64,000 bases of DNA from JADKIH01 sp031367345 (GCA_031367345.1 JANLPR010000045.1:62001-126000), one strand, 5' to 3'. Numbered from the stretch's first letter, positions 51,856 to 61,933 are shown. Translations and numbers: made by a program. Notes: generated by a model from the letters alone, not told the origin.

Positions 51856-53286
51856 ATGAATACAAAACGTTCCATTCTTTTCCTCGCTTTATGTTTAGCG
51901 ATTACATCTCTTAATGCTCAAACAACCTGGACTTTGCAGCAATGTATTCAACGAGCTTTGGATTATAATATTTCTATTAAAGAATCTGCTTTAACTGTTG
52001 AACAAAACAAATCAAATATAACTCAGAGTACAGCGGCACTTTTCCCAAGTTTGAATGGAAACGCCTCTCAAAATTATTTTTTTGGTAGAAGTATCGATCC
52101 ATACACGAATGTTTTTACTACTCAAGAGGTACGATCAAATTCTTTTTCTTTGAGTGGTGGACTAGCTATTTTTGAGGGCTTCCAACTTCAAAATACATTA
52201 AAGCAAAGCAAACTTAATTATCTGTCTTCTCAAAATGATCTGAAGAAAATTCAAAATGATATTTCATTAAATGTGGTGAATTATTATTTACAAGTTTTAT
52301 ACAACCAAGAATTATTAAAAACCACCTCCGATCAATTAGATGCAACGCGCATTCAACGAGATCGTATTAACAGAATGTACGAGCTAGGTTCTGTTAATAA
52401 AGGCAACTACCTGGATCTCGAAGCTCAAGTTGCTTCAGACGAATTACGATTGATCCAAGCTCAAACACAATATGAATCTGCTTTGTTAAGTTTAACACAG
52501 TTGCTAGAGTTGGAATCCGGAAAAGATTTTGCAATCGTAAATCCCACTATTTTATTACCGGAAACGGATGTAAATAAATTTAACACCGTCGCTATTTATA
52601 GCAAAGCGCTAACAAATCAACCCGACATTAAAAGTTCGGAATACAAATTATTGAGTTCAGAAAAAAGTGTTGCCATAGCTAGAGGAGCTTACCTCCCTCG
52701 TATTTATGGAAGTGGATCATTGAGTACCAATTATTCAAATTCCAGTCAGTCTTTGGTTGATCGCATCTATGGTCCTCCAACGGCTTTCATCAGTGGCTAT
52801 ACTCAGTCGGGTGAAAATGTTTTTACTCTTACTCCTAATGTAACACCGGTTTATAAAGAAACGCCTTTCAAAGATCAACTAAATAATAATCTTGGAAAGT
52901 CTGTCGGCATTTCTCTATCGGTGCCAATTTTTAATGGGTTGTCTGCTCGTAACAATGTGAATAGAGCTAAAACAAATAATGAACTAACACGATTGAATCT
53001 TGAATTAAATAAAAAGACTCTTTATAAAAATGTTCAGCAATCTGTTTCTGATGCGCTTTCTTCATTTAAAAAGTACGAAGCAGGAAAGAGAAGTGTTGAA
53101 GCACTAACTGAATCATTCAAGTACAATCAAGGTCGATTAGATGGTGGGTTAATTTCTACTTTCGATTATCTTCAAGCAAAAAATAATTTGGCAAAAGCAG
53201 AAGCTGATCTGCTTCAAGCAAAGTATGATTATATTTTCAGAATTAAAATAATTGATTTCTATCAAGGTATTGCATTGACTTTTTAA
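51856..53286 (+). CDS. TolC-family outer-membrane efflux protein
   Basis: A 476-residue outer-membrane channel protein. Signal peptide MNTKRSILFLALCLAITSLNAQ, then two TolC repeats: TLQQCIQRALDYNISIKESALTVEQNKSNI near 27-56 begins the first, and QPDIKSSEYKLLSSEKSVAIARGAYLPRIYGSGSL (QPDIKSSEYKLLSSE near 256) the second. Long Gln/Asn-rich coiled-coil helices and C-terminal LDGGLISTFDYLQAKNNLAKAEADLLQAKYDY are typical. It lies 10 bp before the periplasmic adaptor gene, so the two are co-transcribed. The inner-membrane pump is not adjacent. Confidence 0.92.
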   Translation: MNTKRSILFLALCLAITSLNAQTTWTLQQCIQRALDYNISIKESALTVEQNKSNITQSTAALFPSLNGNASQNYFFGRSIDPYTNVFTTQEVRSNSFSLSGGLAIFEGFQLQNTLKQSKLNYLSSQNDLKKIQNDISLNVVNYYLQVLYNQELLKTTSDQLDATRIQRDRINRMYELGSVNKGNYLDLEAQVASDELRLIQAQTQYESALLSLTQLLELESGKDFAIVNPTILLPETDVNKFNTVAIYSKALTNQPDIKSSEYKLLSSEKSVAIARGAYLPRIYGSGSLSTNYSNSSQSLVDRIYGPPTAFISGYTQSGENVFTLTPNVTPVYKETPFKDQLNNNLGKSVGISLSVPIFNGLSARNNVNRAKTNNELTRLNLELNKKTLYKNVQQSVSDALSSFKKYEAGKRSVEALTESFKYNQGRLDGGLISTFDYLQAKNNLAKAEADLLQAKYDYIFRIKIIDFYQGIALTF

Positions 53287-53296
53287 AGGCGCATAT

Positions 53297-54688
53297 ATGA
53301 AAAGTAAAAAAAATAAATTATTGAAATGGTTAATCATTGCTGTTGTGGCTTTGATTGTATTAGGTGTAATTGGTAAAAAAGCCGGATGGATTGGCGGACA
53401 GGAAAAGAAATCTGTTGCAACTGAAAAGGCAAAAAAGCGTGATGTCATTGAAATTGTTTCTGCTAGTGGAAAAATACAACCTGAGGTTCAAGTAAAAATT
53501 AGCCCGGATGTATCAGGTGAAATTGTTGAACTTCACGTAAAGGAAGGCGATAGAGTAACAAAAGGCCAATTGCTAGCGAAGATATTACCAGATATTTATC
53601 AGTCGTATCTCGATCGTTCTGTAGCTGCACTGAATTCTTCTAAAGCGAATCTTGGAAATTCAAAGTCACGTTTGCTGCAAGCAGAATCGCAATACGAAAA
53701 AGCAAAATCTGCCTATGACAGAAATAAAAAACTGTTCGATGAAAAACTAATTTCTGCTTCTGAATGGGAAGGAGTTAAATCTGCTACTGAAGTTGCCAAA
53801 GCAGAAGTAGATGCTGCCAATCAAAATATCTCTGGTAGTGAATTTGGTATTAGAAGTTCGGAAGCTTCGGTAAAAGAAGCGCAAGACAATCTTAGAAAGA
53901 CAACTATTTTTGCTCCTGTTGATGGTACTATCTCTAAATTAGGAGTAGAAAAAGGCGAACGTGTGGTTGGTACTTCTCAAATGGCAGGAACGGAAATGTT
54001 TGTTCTCGCCAATTTAAATGAAATGGAAGTTAATGTTGATGTGAATGAAAATGATATTGTTCGCGTTCATGTTGGCGATACAGCTTCAATTGAAGTGGAT
54101 GCATACGTTGGTAAAAAGTTTAAAGGCATAGTAACTGAAGTTGCAAATTCTGCCAATGTAAGTGGAATGAGCGTTGATCAAGTAACTAATTTTACTGTTA
54201 AGGTTCGGATTCTTCGTGAATCATATTTAGATATTTCTGACAAAGATCATCCGGAAAGAAATGTTTTTAATCCTGGTATGTCTGCAACAGTCGATATAAG
54301 AACTAAGCGAGTTCTAAATGTTGTTACGGTTCCAATTCAATCGGTAACAACGCGCGATACTACTGCATTAATGAAATCGGAAAAGTCATTTGGTGATCAA
54401 GAAATGACAGATCAAAGTGATATAGAAGTAAAAGATACTAAAGAAAAAACAGATGATGTTGAGAAGAAAGATATCGAATGTGTTTTTGTTTATAATGCAG
54501 GTAAAGTTAAGCTTGTGTCTGTAAAAACAGGTATTCAAGATAATAACTACATTGAAATTATTTCGGGTTTAACTGAAGGACAAGAAGTTGTTTCTGCCCC
54601 TTACAGTCTAGTCGCTAAATCCTTAAAAGATGGTGACTTGGTAGAGAAGATTGACAAAGACAAGCTTTACAGTGCTCCTAAAAAATAG
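53297..54688 (+). CDS. Periplasmic adaptor of a tripartite efflux pump (HlyD/MacA-like)
   Basis: A 463-residue membrane-fusion protein. One N-terminal membrane helix (LLKWLIIAVVALIVLGVIGK), lipoyl half-motif SGKIQPEVQVKISPDVSGEIVELHVKEGDRVTKGQLLA (core GEIVELHVKEGDRVTKGQLL near 74-93), an alpha-hairpin (about 105-195), the second lipoyl half IFAPVDGTISKLGVEKGERV near 206-225, and beta-barrel and membrane-proximal domains. A strongly charged, low-complexity insert (about 355-395; DQSDIEVKDTKEKTDDVEKKD) interrupts the membrane-proximal part. It follows a TolC gene by 10 bp; a MacB-like ABC permease would be expected downstream, but tsaB is there instead. Confidence 0.9.
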   Translation: MKSKKNKLLKWLIIAVVALIVLGVIGKKAGWIGGQEKKSVATEKAKKRDVIEIVSASGKIQPEVQVKISPDVSGEIVELHVKEGDRVTKGQLLAKILPDIYQSYLDRSVAALNSSKANLGNSKSRLLQAESQYEKAKSAYDRNKKLFDEKLISASEWEGVKSATEVAKAEVDAANQNISGSEFGIRSSEASVKEAQDNLRKTTIFAPVDGTISKLGVEKGERVVGTSQMAGTEMFVLANLNEMEVNVDVNENDIVRVHVGDTASIEVDAYVGKKFKGIVTEVANSANVSGMSVDQVTNFTVKVRILRESYLDISDKDHPERNVFNPGMSATVDIRTKRVLNVVTVPIQSVTTRDTTALMKSEKSFGDQEMTDQSDIEVKDTKEKTDDVEKKDIECVFVYNAGKVKLVSVKTGIQDNNYIEIISGLTEGQEVVSAPYSLVAKSLKDGDLVEKIDKDKLYSAPKK

Positions 54689-54693
54689 CTTCT

Positions 54694-55368
54694 ATGTCGT
54701 TGATTCTCTCTCTTGAAACAGCTACTACTAACTGTTCTGTAGCCTTGTCGAACGATGGGAAAATAGTTGCTGTAAGATCTATCAACGACGGATTCTCTCA
54801 TTCAGAAAAAATAAATATTTTTATTGCTGAAGTACTTGAACAAGCAAACAAGATAATCAATCAACTTGAAGCTGTGGCAGTAAGTATTGGCCCGGGTTCA
54901 TACACCGGATTGCGAATTGGTGTAAGCACAGCGAAAGGATTATGCTATGGATTAGGTATCCCTTTGATAGCTGTCAATACTCTTGATGCTATGGCAGAAG
55001 GTATTGCCGCCACTCCCGACGAGTTAATAATACCTATGATCGACGCACGACGTATGGAAGCTTATTGTGCTGTTTACACTTCGGATAAAAAAAATATGGC
55101 AGCTGCGGAAGCAGTAATCATAGATGAACAATTCTATTTACGATTTAGAGAAAACAACAACTTAGTTTTAGCTGGCGATGGTGCTGACAAATGTATTCCG
55201 CTTTTTCAAAATGAAAATTCTATTCGAATTCTTTCAAGTTTTGTACCGAAAGCTGAATATGTTTCTATTGTAGCTAATCGCAAATTCCACAGACAAGAAT
55301 TTGAAAACGTTTCTCTTATTGAGCCATTTTATTTAAAAGAATATCTAGCAGGAAAGAAAAAAGAATAA
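54694..55368 (+). CDS. tsaB: tRNA threonylcarbamoyladenosine biosynthesis protein TsaB
   Basis: TsaB is the non-catalytic partner that stabilises TsaD in the synthesis of t6A37 in ANN-decoding tRNAs. The 224-residue protein has the ASKHA-fold start LILSLETATTNCSVALS, then HSEKINIFIAEVLEQANK near 32-49, the signature VSIGPGSYTGLRIGVSTAKGLCYGL near 64-88 and MIDARRMEAYCAVY near 111-124. It begins 5 bp after the adaptor gene and ends 6 bp before the convergent pyruvate carboxylase stop, with no terminator visible in between, so the two transcripts probably overlap at their 3' ends. Confidence 0.94.
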   Translation: MSLILSLETATTNCSVALSNDGKIVAVRSINDGFSHSEKINIFIAEVLEQANKIINQLEAVAVSIGPGSYTGLRIGVSTAKGLCYGLGIPLIAVNTLDAMAEGIAATPDELIIPMIDARRMEAYCAVYTSDKKNMAAAEAVIIDEQFYLRFRENNNLVLAGDGADKCIPLFQNENSIRILSSFVPKAEYVSIVANRKFHRQEFENVSLIEPFYLKEYLAGKKKE

Positions 55369-55374
55369 TTCAAA

Positions 55375-58300
55375 TTATTCTCGTTCTATAATAAGATCTT
55401 CGTTTTCTACCATGGTCATTTCAGGCAAATGAATTTTCTTTATTTTCAAATCATTGTTTGCTGTGATTGTTGTTTCCATTTTCATAGCTTCAATGGTAAA
55501 TAGCGGAGCATTTTTCTTGACGATGTCTCCTTCTTTTACAAATATTTTGGTTAATCGCCCTTGTAATGGTGAACCGATTTGTGAATCAGATTTCGCTTTC
55601 GAATTTGATTGCTTTTCAACCTTGGCTTTATTATCTTTTACTTCGATTGATCGTGTTTGTCCGTTCAAACGAAAGAATACGGTTTTGTTTCCACTCTCAT
55701 CTGCATTTTCAGAAATATATAATAAACGAATGATTAGTGTTTTGCCTTGTCCAATATTTACAAGAATCTCTTCATTACTTTTCATCCCATAGAAAAATGC
55801 CGGTGTGGGTATTGCACTTATATCGCCAAATTGCTTTGTGAAATTATAATATTCTTCGAAAACTTTCGGATAAAATTTCCAAGAAAGAAAATCGAAGAAG
55901 CTTTGGTAGTTGTCAAATTTATTTTGGAATAATTCAAATTCTTTTTCAAAATCGATTGGCGCCAAATGTGCGTTGGGTAAATCGGTATATGGTTTTTCGT
56001 CTTTTAAAATAATTTTTTGCAATTCTGTGGGCCATCCTCCAAAGGGTTGTCCCAAATCTCCACGCATCATACTCTTTACCGACTCAGGGAAAGCTAAATT
56101 CTCTTTCGTAAAAATATCTTCTTTCGTAAGTTTATTGTTAACCATAAACATGGCCATGTCTCCTACAACTTTTGAAGAAGGTGTTACTTTTACAATATCA
56201 CCAAAAAGCTCATTCACTTCTTCATACGCTTTTTTAATATCGTCCATCCTTTCTTCTAATCCCAATGCAGTTGCTTGAGGTTTTAAGTTGGAATACTGTC
56301 CACCCGGAATTTCATGCTTATAGACTTCTGCAGTTCCTGCCATCAATCCACTCTCAAACGGATAATAATATTCACGAACGGTTTCCCAATAGTTCGAAAA
56401 TTTATTTAGTGAATTAACATTGGTGGTCGTCTCATATGGAGTGTTTTTCAAACATTCTACCAATACATTAAAATTGGGTTGACTTGTTAAGCCTGAGAGC
56501 GAACTTAGAGCAACATCTACGATATCGACGCCTGATTCTATCGCTTTTAAATATGTTGCATTCTGAATTGAAGAAGTGTCGTGCGTATGTAAATGAATTG
56601 GAATGCCGATGACTTTTTTTAATTCAGTAACCAAAATTTCTGCGGCATAAGGTTTTAATAAACCTGCCATATCTTTAATAGCCAATATATGCGCCCCTTC
56701 GTCTTCTAATTGTTTCGCCAAATCAAGATAATATTGCAATGAATATTTATTCCTCTTCGGATCCATAAAATCGCCGGTATAACAAATACAGGCTTCAGCT
56801 ATTCCTCCTGTACGTTCTCTTACGGCATGTATAGAATTTTTCATGCTGTCTACCCAATTTAATGAATCGAAAATTCTGAAAACATCAATTCCGCTATCCC
56901 AACTTTTTTCAATGAATTTTGACACTAAATTATCGGGGTAGGAAGTATAGCCTACCGCATTGGAACCTCGGATCAGCATTTGTAAAAGAATGTTCGGTAT
57001 GGCGGAACGCATAGCTTCCAATCTTTTCCACGGACATTCATGTAAAAAACGTAATGCTACATCAAAGGTTGCACCGCCCCATACTTCCATTGAAAATAAT
57101 TCAGGATGATGAAACGCAAAACTTTCTGCCACTTTCAATATATCTGTAGATCGAATTCGTGTTGCCAACAATGATTGATGAGCATCACGAAAAGTAGTGT
57201 CGGTAAACATTACTTGCTTATTTTCTTTCAACCATTGCGAAAATTTGTCAGGCCCCATTTCGTCAAGCAACTGCTTTGTTCCGGGAATAATTTTTATTGT
57301 TCTATCAAATTCTGGGACTACCGCCGGTAGAAATATTTTAGATGTATCTTTTTTCGAGATATCAGGATTTCCATTTACTAATACATCTGCTAGGTATTTT
57401 AGAATTTTTGTTCCTCTATCTTGCCGTATTTGAAATTGGAAAAGGCTTGGGTTTTTTTCTATAAATCGAACTGTAAATTTTCCCGATTCAAACTCCGGAT
57501 GTGCAAGTACGTTCTCAAGAAAAAGTATATTTGTTTTTACTCCTCTGATTCTAAATTCTCTTAGCGCTCTTAATAGTCGCTGTCGTGCCCCTTTTATCGT
57601 TCTTCCTTTAGCCGTAATTTTTACAAGCATTGAATCAAAGAATGGCGACACTTTTACGCCTTGATACGAACTTCCTTCGTCGAGCCGAATTCCATATCCT
57701 CCCGCATGACGATAAGCTATGATTGTACCATAGTCGGGTTTGAAATCATTTTTAGGATCTTCTGTAGTAATACGACATTGTATTGCTACTCCTGTAATTC
57801 GAATATTTTCCTGAGTTGGAATTTCTAATGGCGACTCATGCAATGAATGTCCATCTGCTATCAACAATTGAGAACGTACAATATCAATTCCTGTAATTTC
57901 TTCGGTTACGGTATGTTCTACTTGTATTCTGGGATTTACTTCTATGAAATATATATTCTCATTTTCGTCAACCAAAAACTCAACGGTACCGGCATTGTTG
58001 TACTTAACTTTTTTAGCTATACTGAGTGCGTAATCGTACAGTTTTTGTTTGGCAGCTTTACTGAGTGTTGGAGCAGGGGCCATTTCCACAACTTTCTGAA
58101 ACCGTCGTTGAATACTACAGTCTCTCTCGTATAGATGAATAATGTTTCCATGATTGTCGCCTAGTATTTGAACTTCGATATGCTTGGGGTCATCAATAAA
58201 TTTTTCAATGAAAATGGTATCGTCACCAAATGCATTTCCTGCTTCGCGTTGTGCTTCTAAAAATGATTTTTCTAAATTTTCTTCGTCACGTATTACTCTC

Positions 58301-58812
58301 ATTCCACGTCCACCACCACCGGCGCTGGCTTTTAAGATGACAGGGAAACCAATACGTTTCGCTTCTTCTAAAACAATTGTTGGCGAGGTGAGATTTTTTT
58401 TATTGTCTTCTATTACCGGAACATTACACGCTCGTGCAACAAGTTTCGATTTTACTTTGTCGCCCAATTGATCCATTACCTCCGGGGCGGGACCTACAAA
58501 AATAATTCCTTCTTCTCTGCACCTACTTGCAAATAGAACATTTTCTGAAAGAAAGCCATAGCCCGGGTGAATCGCATTTATTTTATTCTGCTTTGCAACT
58601 CGAAGAATTTCTTCTATGTTTAAATATGGTTTCAGCGGATCATTATCATTCCCGATCTGATAAGCTTCATCAGCTTTAAAGCGGTGCAAAGAGTAACGGT
58701 CTTCGTAAGTAAAAACGGCAACGGTACGAATACCTAATTCAGCTGCAGCACGTAGAACTCGGATCGCGATTTCGCCTCTGTTTGCTACAAGAATTTTATG
58801 AATTTTTTCCAT
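55375..58812 (-). CDS. pyc: Pyruvate carboxylase
   Basis: Carboxylates pyruvate to oxaloacetate using biotin and ATP, an anaplerotic step. The 1145-residue single-chain enzyme has a biotin carboxylase domain (about 1-450; KILVANRGEIAIRVLRAA, HPGYGFLSEN near 82, KASAGGGGRGMRVI near 161-174, FIEVNPRIQVEHTVTEE near 287), carboxyltransferase domain (about 530-800; DTTFRDAHQSLLATR, HTHDTSS near 744), a connecting PC domain, and a C-terminal biotinyl domain with the modified Lys in EAMKMET (about 1109). The order matches alpha-chain pyruvate carboxylases. With the malic enzyme at 1177 the window encodes both directions of the C3/C4 node. Confidence 0.97.
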   Translation of the reverse strand: MEKIHKILVANRGEIAIRVLRAAAELGIRTVAVFTYEDRYSLHRFKADEAYQIGNDNDPLKPYLNIEEILRVAKQNKINAIHPGYGFLSENVLFASRCREEGIIFVGPAPEVMDQLGDKVKSKLVARACNVPVIEDNKKNLTSPTIVLEEAKRIGFPVILKASAGGGGRGMRVIRDEENLEKSFLEAQREAGNAFGDDTIFIEKFIDDPKHIEVQILGDNHGNIIHLYERDCSIQRRFQKVVEMAPAPTLSKAAKQKLYDYALSIAKKVKYNNAGTVEFLVDENENIYFIEVNPRIQVEHTVTEEITGIDIVRSQLLIADGHSLHESPLEIPTQENIRITGVAIQCRITTEDPKNDFKPDYGTIIAYRHAGGYGIRLDEGSSYQGVKVSPFFDSMLVKITAKGRTIKGARQRLLRALREFRIRGVKTNILFLENVLAHPEFESGKFTVRFIEKNPSLFQFQIRQDRGTKILKYLADVLVNGNPDISKKDTSKIFLPAVVPEFDRTIKIIPGTKQLLDEMGPDKFSQWLKENKQVMFTDTTFRDAHQSLLATRIRSTDILKVAESFAFHHPELFSMEVWGGATFDVALRFLHECPWKRLEAMRSAIPNILLQMLIRGSNAVGYTSYPDNLVSKFIEKSWDSGIDVFRIFDSLNWVDSMKNSIHAVRERTGGIAEACICYTGDFMDPKRNKYSLQYYLDLAKQLEDEGAHILAIKDMAGLLKPYAAEILVTELKKVIGIPIHLHTHDTSSIQNATYLKAIESGVDIVDVALSSLSGLTSQPNFNVLVECLKNTPYETTTNVNSLNKFSNYWETVREYYYPFESGLMAGTAEVYKHEIPGGQYSNLKPQATALGLEERMDDIKKAYEEVNELFGDIVKVTPSSKVVGDMAMFMVNNKLTKEDIFTKENLAFPESVKSMMRGDLGQPFGGWPTELQKIILKDEKPYTDLPNAHLAPIDFEKEFELFQNKFDNYQSFFDFLSWKFYPKVFEEYYNFTKQFGDISAIPTPAFFYGMKSNEEILVNIGQGKTLIIRLLYISENADESGNKTVFFRLNGQTRSIEVKDNKAKVEKQSNSKAKSDSQIGSPLQGRLTKIFVKEGDIVKKNAPLFTIEAMKMETTITANNDLKIKKIHLPEMTMVENEDLIIERE

Positions 58813-58952
58813 CTAGAGTAGGGAATGATAGTTGGTATTTAAATACGCAATTATTGTCCTAGAGTTGCTAAATAAAAAATTACGTGCAATTAAAAAACCA
58901 CTCGTCATTACAAACAGAATTCTACCACAACGGACGTTAGATTTATACTGTT

Positions 58953-61073
58953 TTAATTCTTCAGAAATTTAAGAGCTTCTGAAGTCGTTTCTACTGGTAA
59001 TTTGCATGTTTTATTTTCGCAAACATAAATAAGCGTTTTATTGTTTACAAAACGGTCTTCCAGTAATGACAATTTGCTCGCATTATTTACACTTCCGGCT
59101 AAAAGCATATTCGGCAAGTAATTCGATGCAATTGACTTTCGTTCTTTCATCGCATCTTTACCTGCAATCACTGTTTGCTTAAAATTGCCGGTGATATTCA
59201 TAATCAGATTCGCCCAATTACTATAAGCTGATCCCCATCGTGGCATGTCGCCCATTACTGCTATTGCCATTTCTCTTGATATCGTGCTATACCTTTTGTC
59301 ATCGAAATATTCTCCAAGTATAAATAAATTATTTGCCATCTCTGAATTAGAAGAAGGAATAACATTATCTGTAATTTCTTTTATTCTACTGATTAATGAA
59401 TGATCGATATTTGAAGTAAACCAAAACAAACCATTTTCGCTATCATAATAATGCTCTACGCCATCTTCAGTTAATTCGCGTGCCTTGGTCAACCAACTAT
59501 CGTTGAATGTTGATTGGTATAGTTCAATTAATGCTGAAATTGTAAATGCATAGTCGTCGAGATAACCAGTTTCTAACTTATCTTTCTGACCCTCGATGTG
59601 CAATAAATTTCCTGAGCTGTTCACACAATCTTCCAAGATATTATTCATACATAAAACTGCTTCTTCTTTTAAGGAGTCGTCTCCGAACGCTGAATAAGCA
59701 TCGCACAATGAATTTACCATTAATGCATTCCAAGAAGTAACTACTTTTTTGTCTAGTCCGGGGTGTATACGTGCGTTGCGGATAGTAAGCAAAAGCTCTT
59801 TAGCATCTGAAATATATTGTTCGAATTCTTCATTCGACAAATTATATTTATTGGCAAGCGATAAATTGTCTTTGTCACGCAAGAGAATATAATTGTCGTG
59901 CTCCCAATATCCGTTTTTGTTGATATTAAAATAGTCGGCTAACAATTCTTTTTCTTTTCCATTTGGTATTGGTGGAAAATTAATAGCTTCAAAATCTTTT
60001 TTATTCCACACATAAAATTTTCCTTCTTCGCCTTCCGAATCAGCATCCAAAGCCGAATAATATCTGCCTTTTCCATCCGACATTTCTCTCTTTAGAAATG
60101 CAATGGTCTCAAGTGCTATTTGTTTGTATAATGGATTTCTATAATGTTGGAATGCTTTTGAATAGAGTGAAATTAATTGAGCATTATCGTAAAGCATTTT
60201 TTCGAAATGTGGAAGCTTCCATTCATTGTCGGTCGAATACCTGGCAAAACCACCACCTACCTGATCGTATATTCCGCCATACGCCATTTTTTTAAGAGTG
60301 AGTTCAACAAAATCATTTAGTTTTTTGTTGTCATTTGAAACAGCATACCGAAGTAAAAATTCATAATTGTTCGGTAAAGGAAATTTAGGCGAACGATCGG
60401 TTCCTCCATTGGTAAAGTCGAAGTATTTTGTCCACTCTTCCACTGTTTTGTCGACCACTGCCATTTCAATTTTCGACGTGTCCTTTAATGGATTTACAAT
60501 TTCAGGCTTATGAATGCCTTGTAATAATTCTTCGGCATATTTTTCTGCTTGCGGTTGGTTTTCTTTGTAGTAAGTAGAAAGTTTATATAAGAGATCGTTC
60601 CATGTATTATTTGGAAAATAAGTACCACCATAAATTGGTTTTCCATTTGGAAGTGCAAAACAATTCAATGGCCAGCCACCACTACCTGTCATTAGCTGTA
60701 CGGCTTTCATATAAATCTGATCGATGTCAGGACGCTCTTCACGATCAACTTTGATGCAGATAAAATGTTCGTTCATGATTTTCGCAGTGGCAGAATCGGT
60801 AAACGTTTCTTTCTCCATTACGTGACACCAATGGCACGATGAATAACCAATAGATATCAATACCAATTTATTTTCAGCTTTTGCTTTTTCCCAGGCTGCA
60901 GTAGACCACGGATACCAATCAACCGGATTGTGTGCATGCTGTTGGAGGTATAAACTAGTTTCACTTTTAAGGTGATTGGCGGGGTTTGAATTCATTTTTG
61001 AAGGGCTCAAGTGATTGCATGTTACCAAAAATATGGCAACAGACACACTTAGTATGGTCTTTATTACTTGCAA
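58953..61073 (-). CDS. DUF255 thioredoxin-domain protein (YyaL/SSP411 family), lipoprotein form
   Basis: A 706-residue protein. The N-terminal thioredoxin-like DUF255 domain contains PVDWYPWSTAAWEKAKAENKLVLISIGYSSCHWCHVME (key part SSCHWCHVMEKETF near 79-92), DREERPDIDQIYM near 114-126 and SGGWPLNCFALPNGKPIYGGTYFP near 132-155. The remaining ~500 residues form an (alpha/alpha)6 toroid, with ALDADSEGEEGKFYVW near 343-358 and KVVTSWNALM near 445. The start is TTG 61073, which yields a lipoprotein signal ending LVTC (about residue 19); most family members I know lack it. Family function is not defined. Confidence 0.9.
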   Translation of the reverse strand: MQVIKTILSVSVAIFLVTCNHLSPSKMNSNPANHLKSETSLYLQQHAHNPVDWYPWSTAAWEKAKAENKLVLISIGYSSCHWCHVMEKETFTDSATAKIMNEHFICIKVDREERPDIDQIYMKAVQLMTGSGGWPLNCFALPNGKPIYGGTYFPNNTWNDLLYKLSTYYKENQPQAEKYAEELLQGIHKPEIVNPLKDTSKIEMAVVDKTVEEWTKYFDFTNGGTDRSPKFPLPNNYEFLLRYAVSNDNKKLNDFVELTLKKMAYGGIYDQVGGGFARYSTDNEWKLPHFEKMLYDNAQLISLYSKAFQHYRNPLYKQIALETIAFLKREMSDGKGRYYSALDADSEGEEGKFYVWNKKDFEAINFPPIPNGKEKELLADYFNINKNGYWEHDNYILLRDKDNLSLANKYNLSNEEFEQYISDAKELLLTIRNARIHPGLDKKVVTSWNALMVNSLCDAYSAFGDDSLKEEAVLCMNNILEDCVNSSGNLLHIEGQKDKLETGYLDDYAFTISALIELYQSTFNDSWLTKARELTEDGVEHYYDSENGLFWFTSNIDHSLISRIKEITDNVIPSSNSEMANNLFILGEYFDDKRYSTISREMAIAVMGDMPRWGSAYSNWANLIMNITGNFKQTVIAGKDAMKERKSIASNYLPNMLLAGSVNNASKLSLLEDRFVNNKTLIYVCENKTCKLPVETTSEALKFLKN

Positions 61074-61223
61074 AACAACGTATTTTAATCGTTTAACTAG
61101 TTCACTTTTTTAAAAAAAATCGCAGTGCCGAACTCTAAAACCCTATATTTTTGTTTAAAATTCAACTTATTAATAATACAGAAAGTTTATTACATGAGAC
61201 TAGTAAACTAATTATTAATTCAG

Positions 61224-61254
61224 TTTTGATAATTGTTTTTTTTATATACATTTG
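61224..61254 (+). promoter_or_regulatory. Promoter of the rplU-rpmA operon
   Basis: TTTTG (61224-61228), an 18-nt spacer and TACATTTG (61247-61254) match the Bacteroidota vegetative consensus very well. Transcription should start near 61261, giving a leader of about 29 nt before ATG 61290. A further TATTTTTG lies upstream at 61146-61153 and might be a second promoter. Confidence 0.7.
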
Positions 61255-61289
61255 CATCCCTTAAAATAGATTACTAAGTAGAATTAGAT

Positions 61290-61601
61290 ATGTACGCAAT
61301 CGTAAACATCGCCGGACAGCAATTTAAAGTGCAAAAAGACCAACAGGTCATTGTGCATCGTTTAGTTGGTGAAGAAGGTAAAAAGCTGGAATTCAGCGAC
61401 GTAGTTTTAATAGATAACGACGGAAAAATTAAAGTTGGAACCCCGGCTGTTCAAGGTGCTTCGGTTTCTGCTCGTATTGTTGGTCATTTACGTGGCGACA
61501 AAATTATCATCTTCAAAAAGAAACGTCGTAAAGGCTATCAGAAGCAATCTGGTCACCGTCAGGATCTTACAAAGATCCAAATTGATGGTATCACTGCTTA
61601 A
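61290..61601 (+). CDS. rplU: 50S ribosomal protein L21
   Basis: A 103-residue large-subunit ribosomal protein that binds 23S rRNA domain I. It has the full family pattern: MYAIVNIAGQQFKVQKDQ at the start, DVVLIDNDGKIKVGTP in the middle, IIIFKKKRRKGYQKQSGHRQ near 73-92 (the basic RNA-binding loop, 'KKRRK.Y....GHRQ'), and TKIQIDGI at the end. It lies 36 bp before rpmA, the universal L21-L27 order, with its own promoter and a shared terminator after rpmA. Confidence 0.97.
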   Translation: MYAIVNIAGQQFKVQKDQQVIVHRLVGEEGKKLEFSDVVLIDNDGKIKVGTPAVQGASVSARIVGHLRGDKIIIFKKKRRKGYQKQSGHRQDLTKIQIDGITA

Positions 61602-61637
61602 TTCATCCAATTAATAACAGAATAAAAACTATAAGTA

Positions 61638-61907
61638 ATGGCACACAAAAAAGGGGTCGGTAGTTCAAGAAACGGTCGTGAATCACACAGTAAGCGCCTA
61701 GGAATTAAAATATTCGGTGGTCAACATGCTATCGCAGGAAATATCATCGTTCGTCAACGTGGTACAAGACATATGCCGGGTGCAAATGTTGGTATCGGTA
61801 AAGATCATACTCTTTATGCTCTTATCGAGGGAAAAGTTGTTTTCCGCAAAAAAGCTGATGAGAAAAGTTATGTATCTGTTGCACCGCTAGTGGTTGCTCA
61901 GGCATAA
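61638..61907 (+). CDS. rpmA: 50S ribosomal protein L27
   Basis: An 89-residue ribosomal protein whose N-terminus reaches the peptidyl transferase centre. MAHKKGVGSSRNGRESHSKRLGIKIFGGQ (key part AHKKGVGSSRNGRESHSKRLG) begins directly with the mature sequence, without the cleaved leader found in Firmicutes. GNIIVRQRGTRHMPGANVGIGKDHTLYAL near 35-63 completes the family signature. It is the second gene of the rplU operon, followed by a terminator 26 bp after the stop. Confidence 0.97.
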   Translation: MAHKKGVGSSRNGRESHSKRLGIKIFGGQHAIAGNIIVRQRGTRHMPGANVGIGKDHTLYALIEGKVVFRKKADEKSYVSVAPLVVAQA

Positions 61908-61933
61908 TTCAAAAAAAGAAATAATCTAAAAAT

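Noticed and set aside
55454..58471. Plus-strand open frames of 61-122 codons opposite pyruvate carboxylase
   Set aside because: Antisense shadows of a fully conserved enzyme; no independent support.
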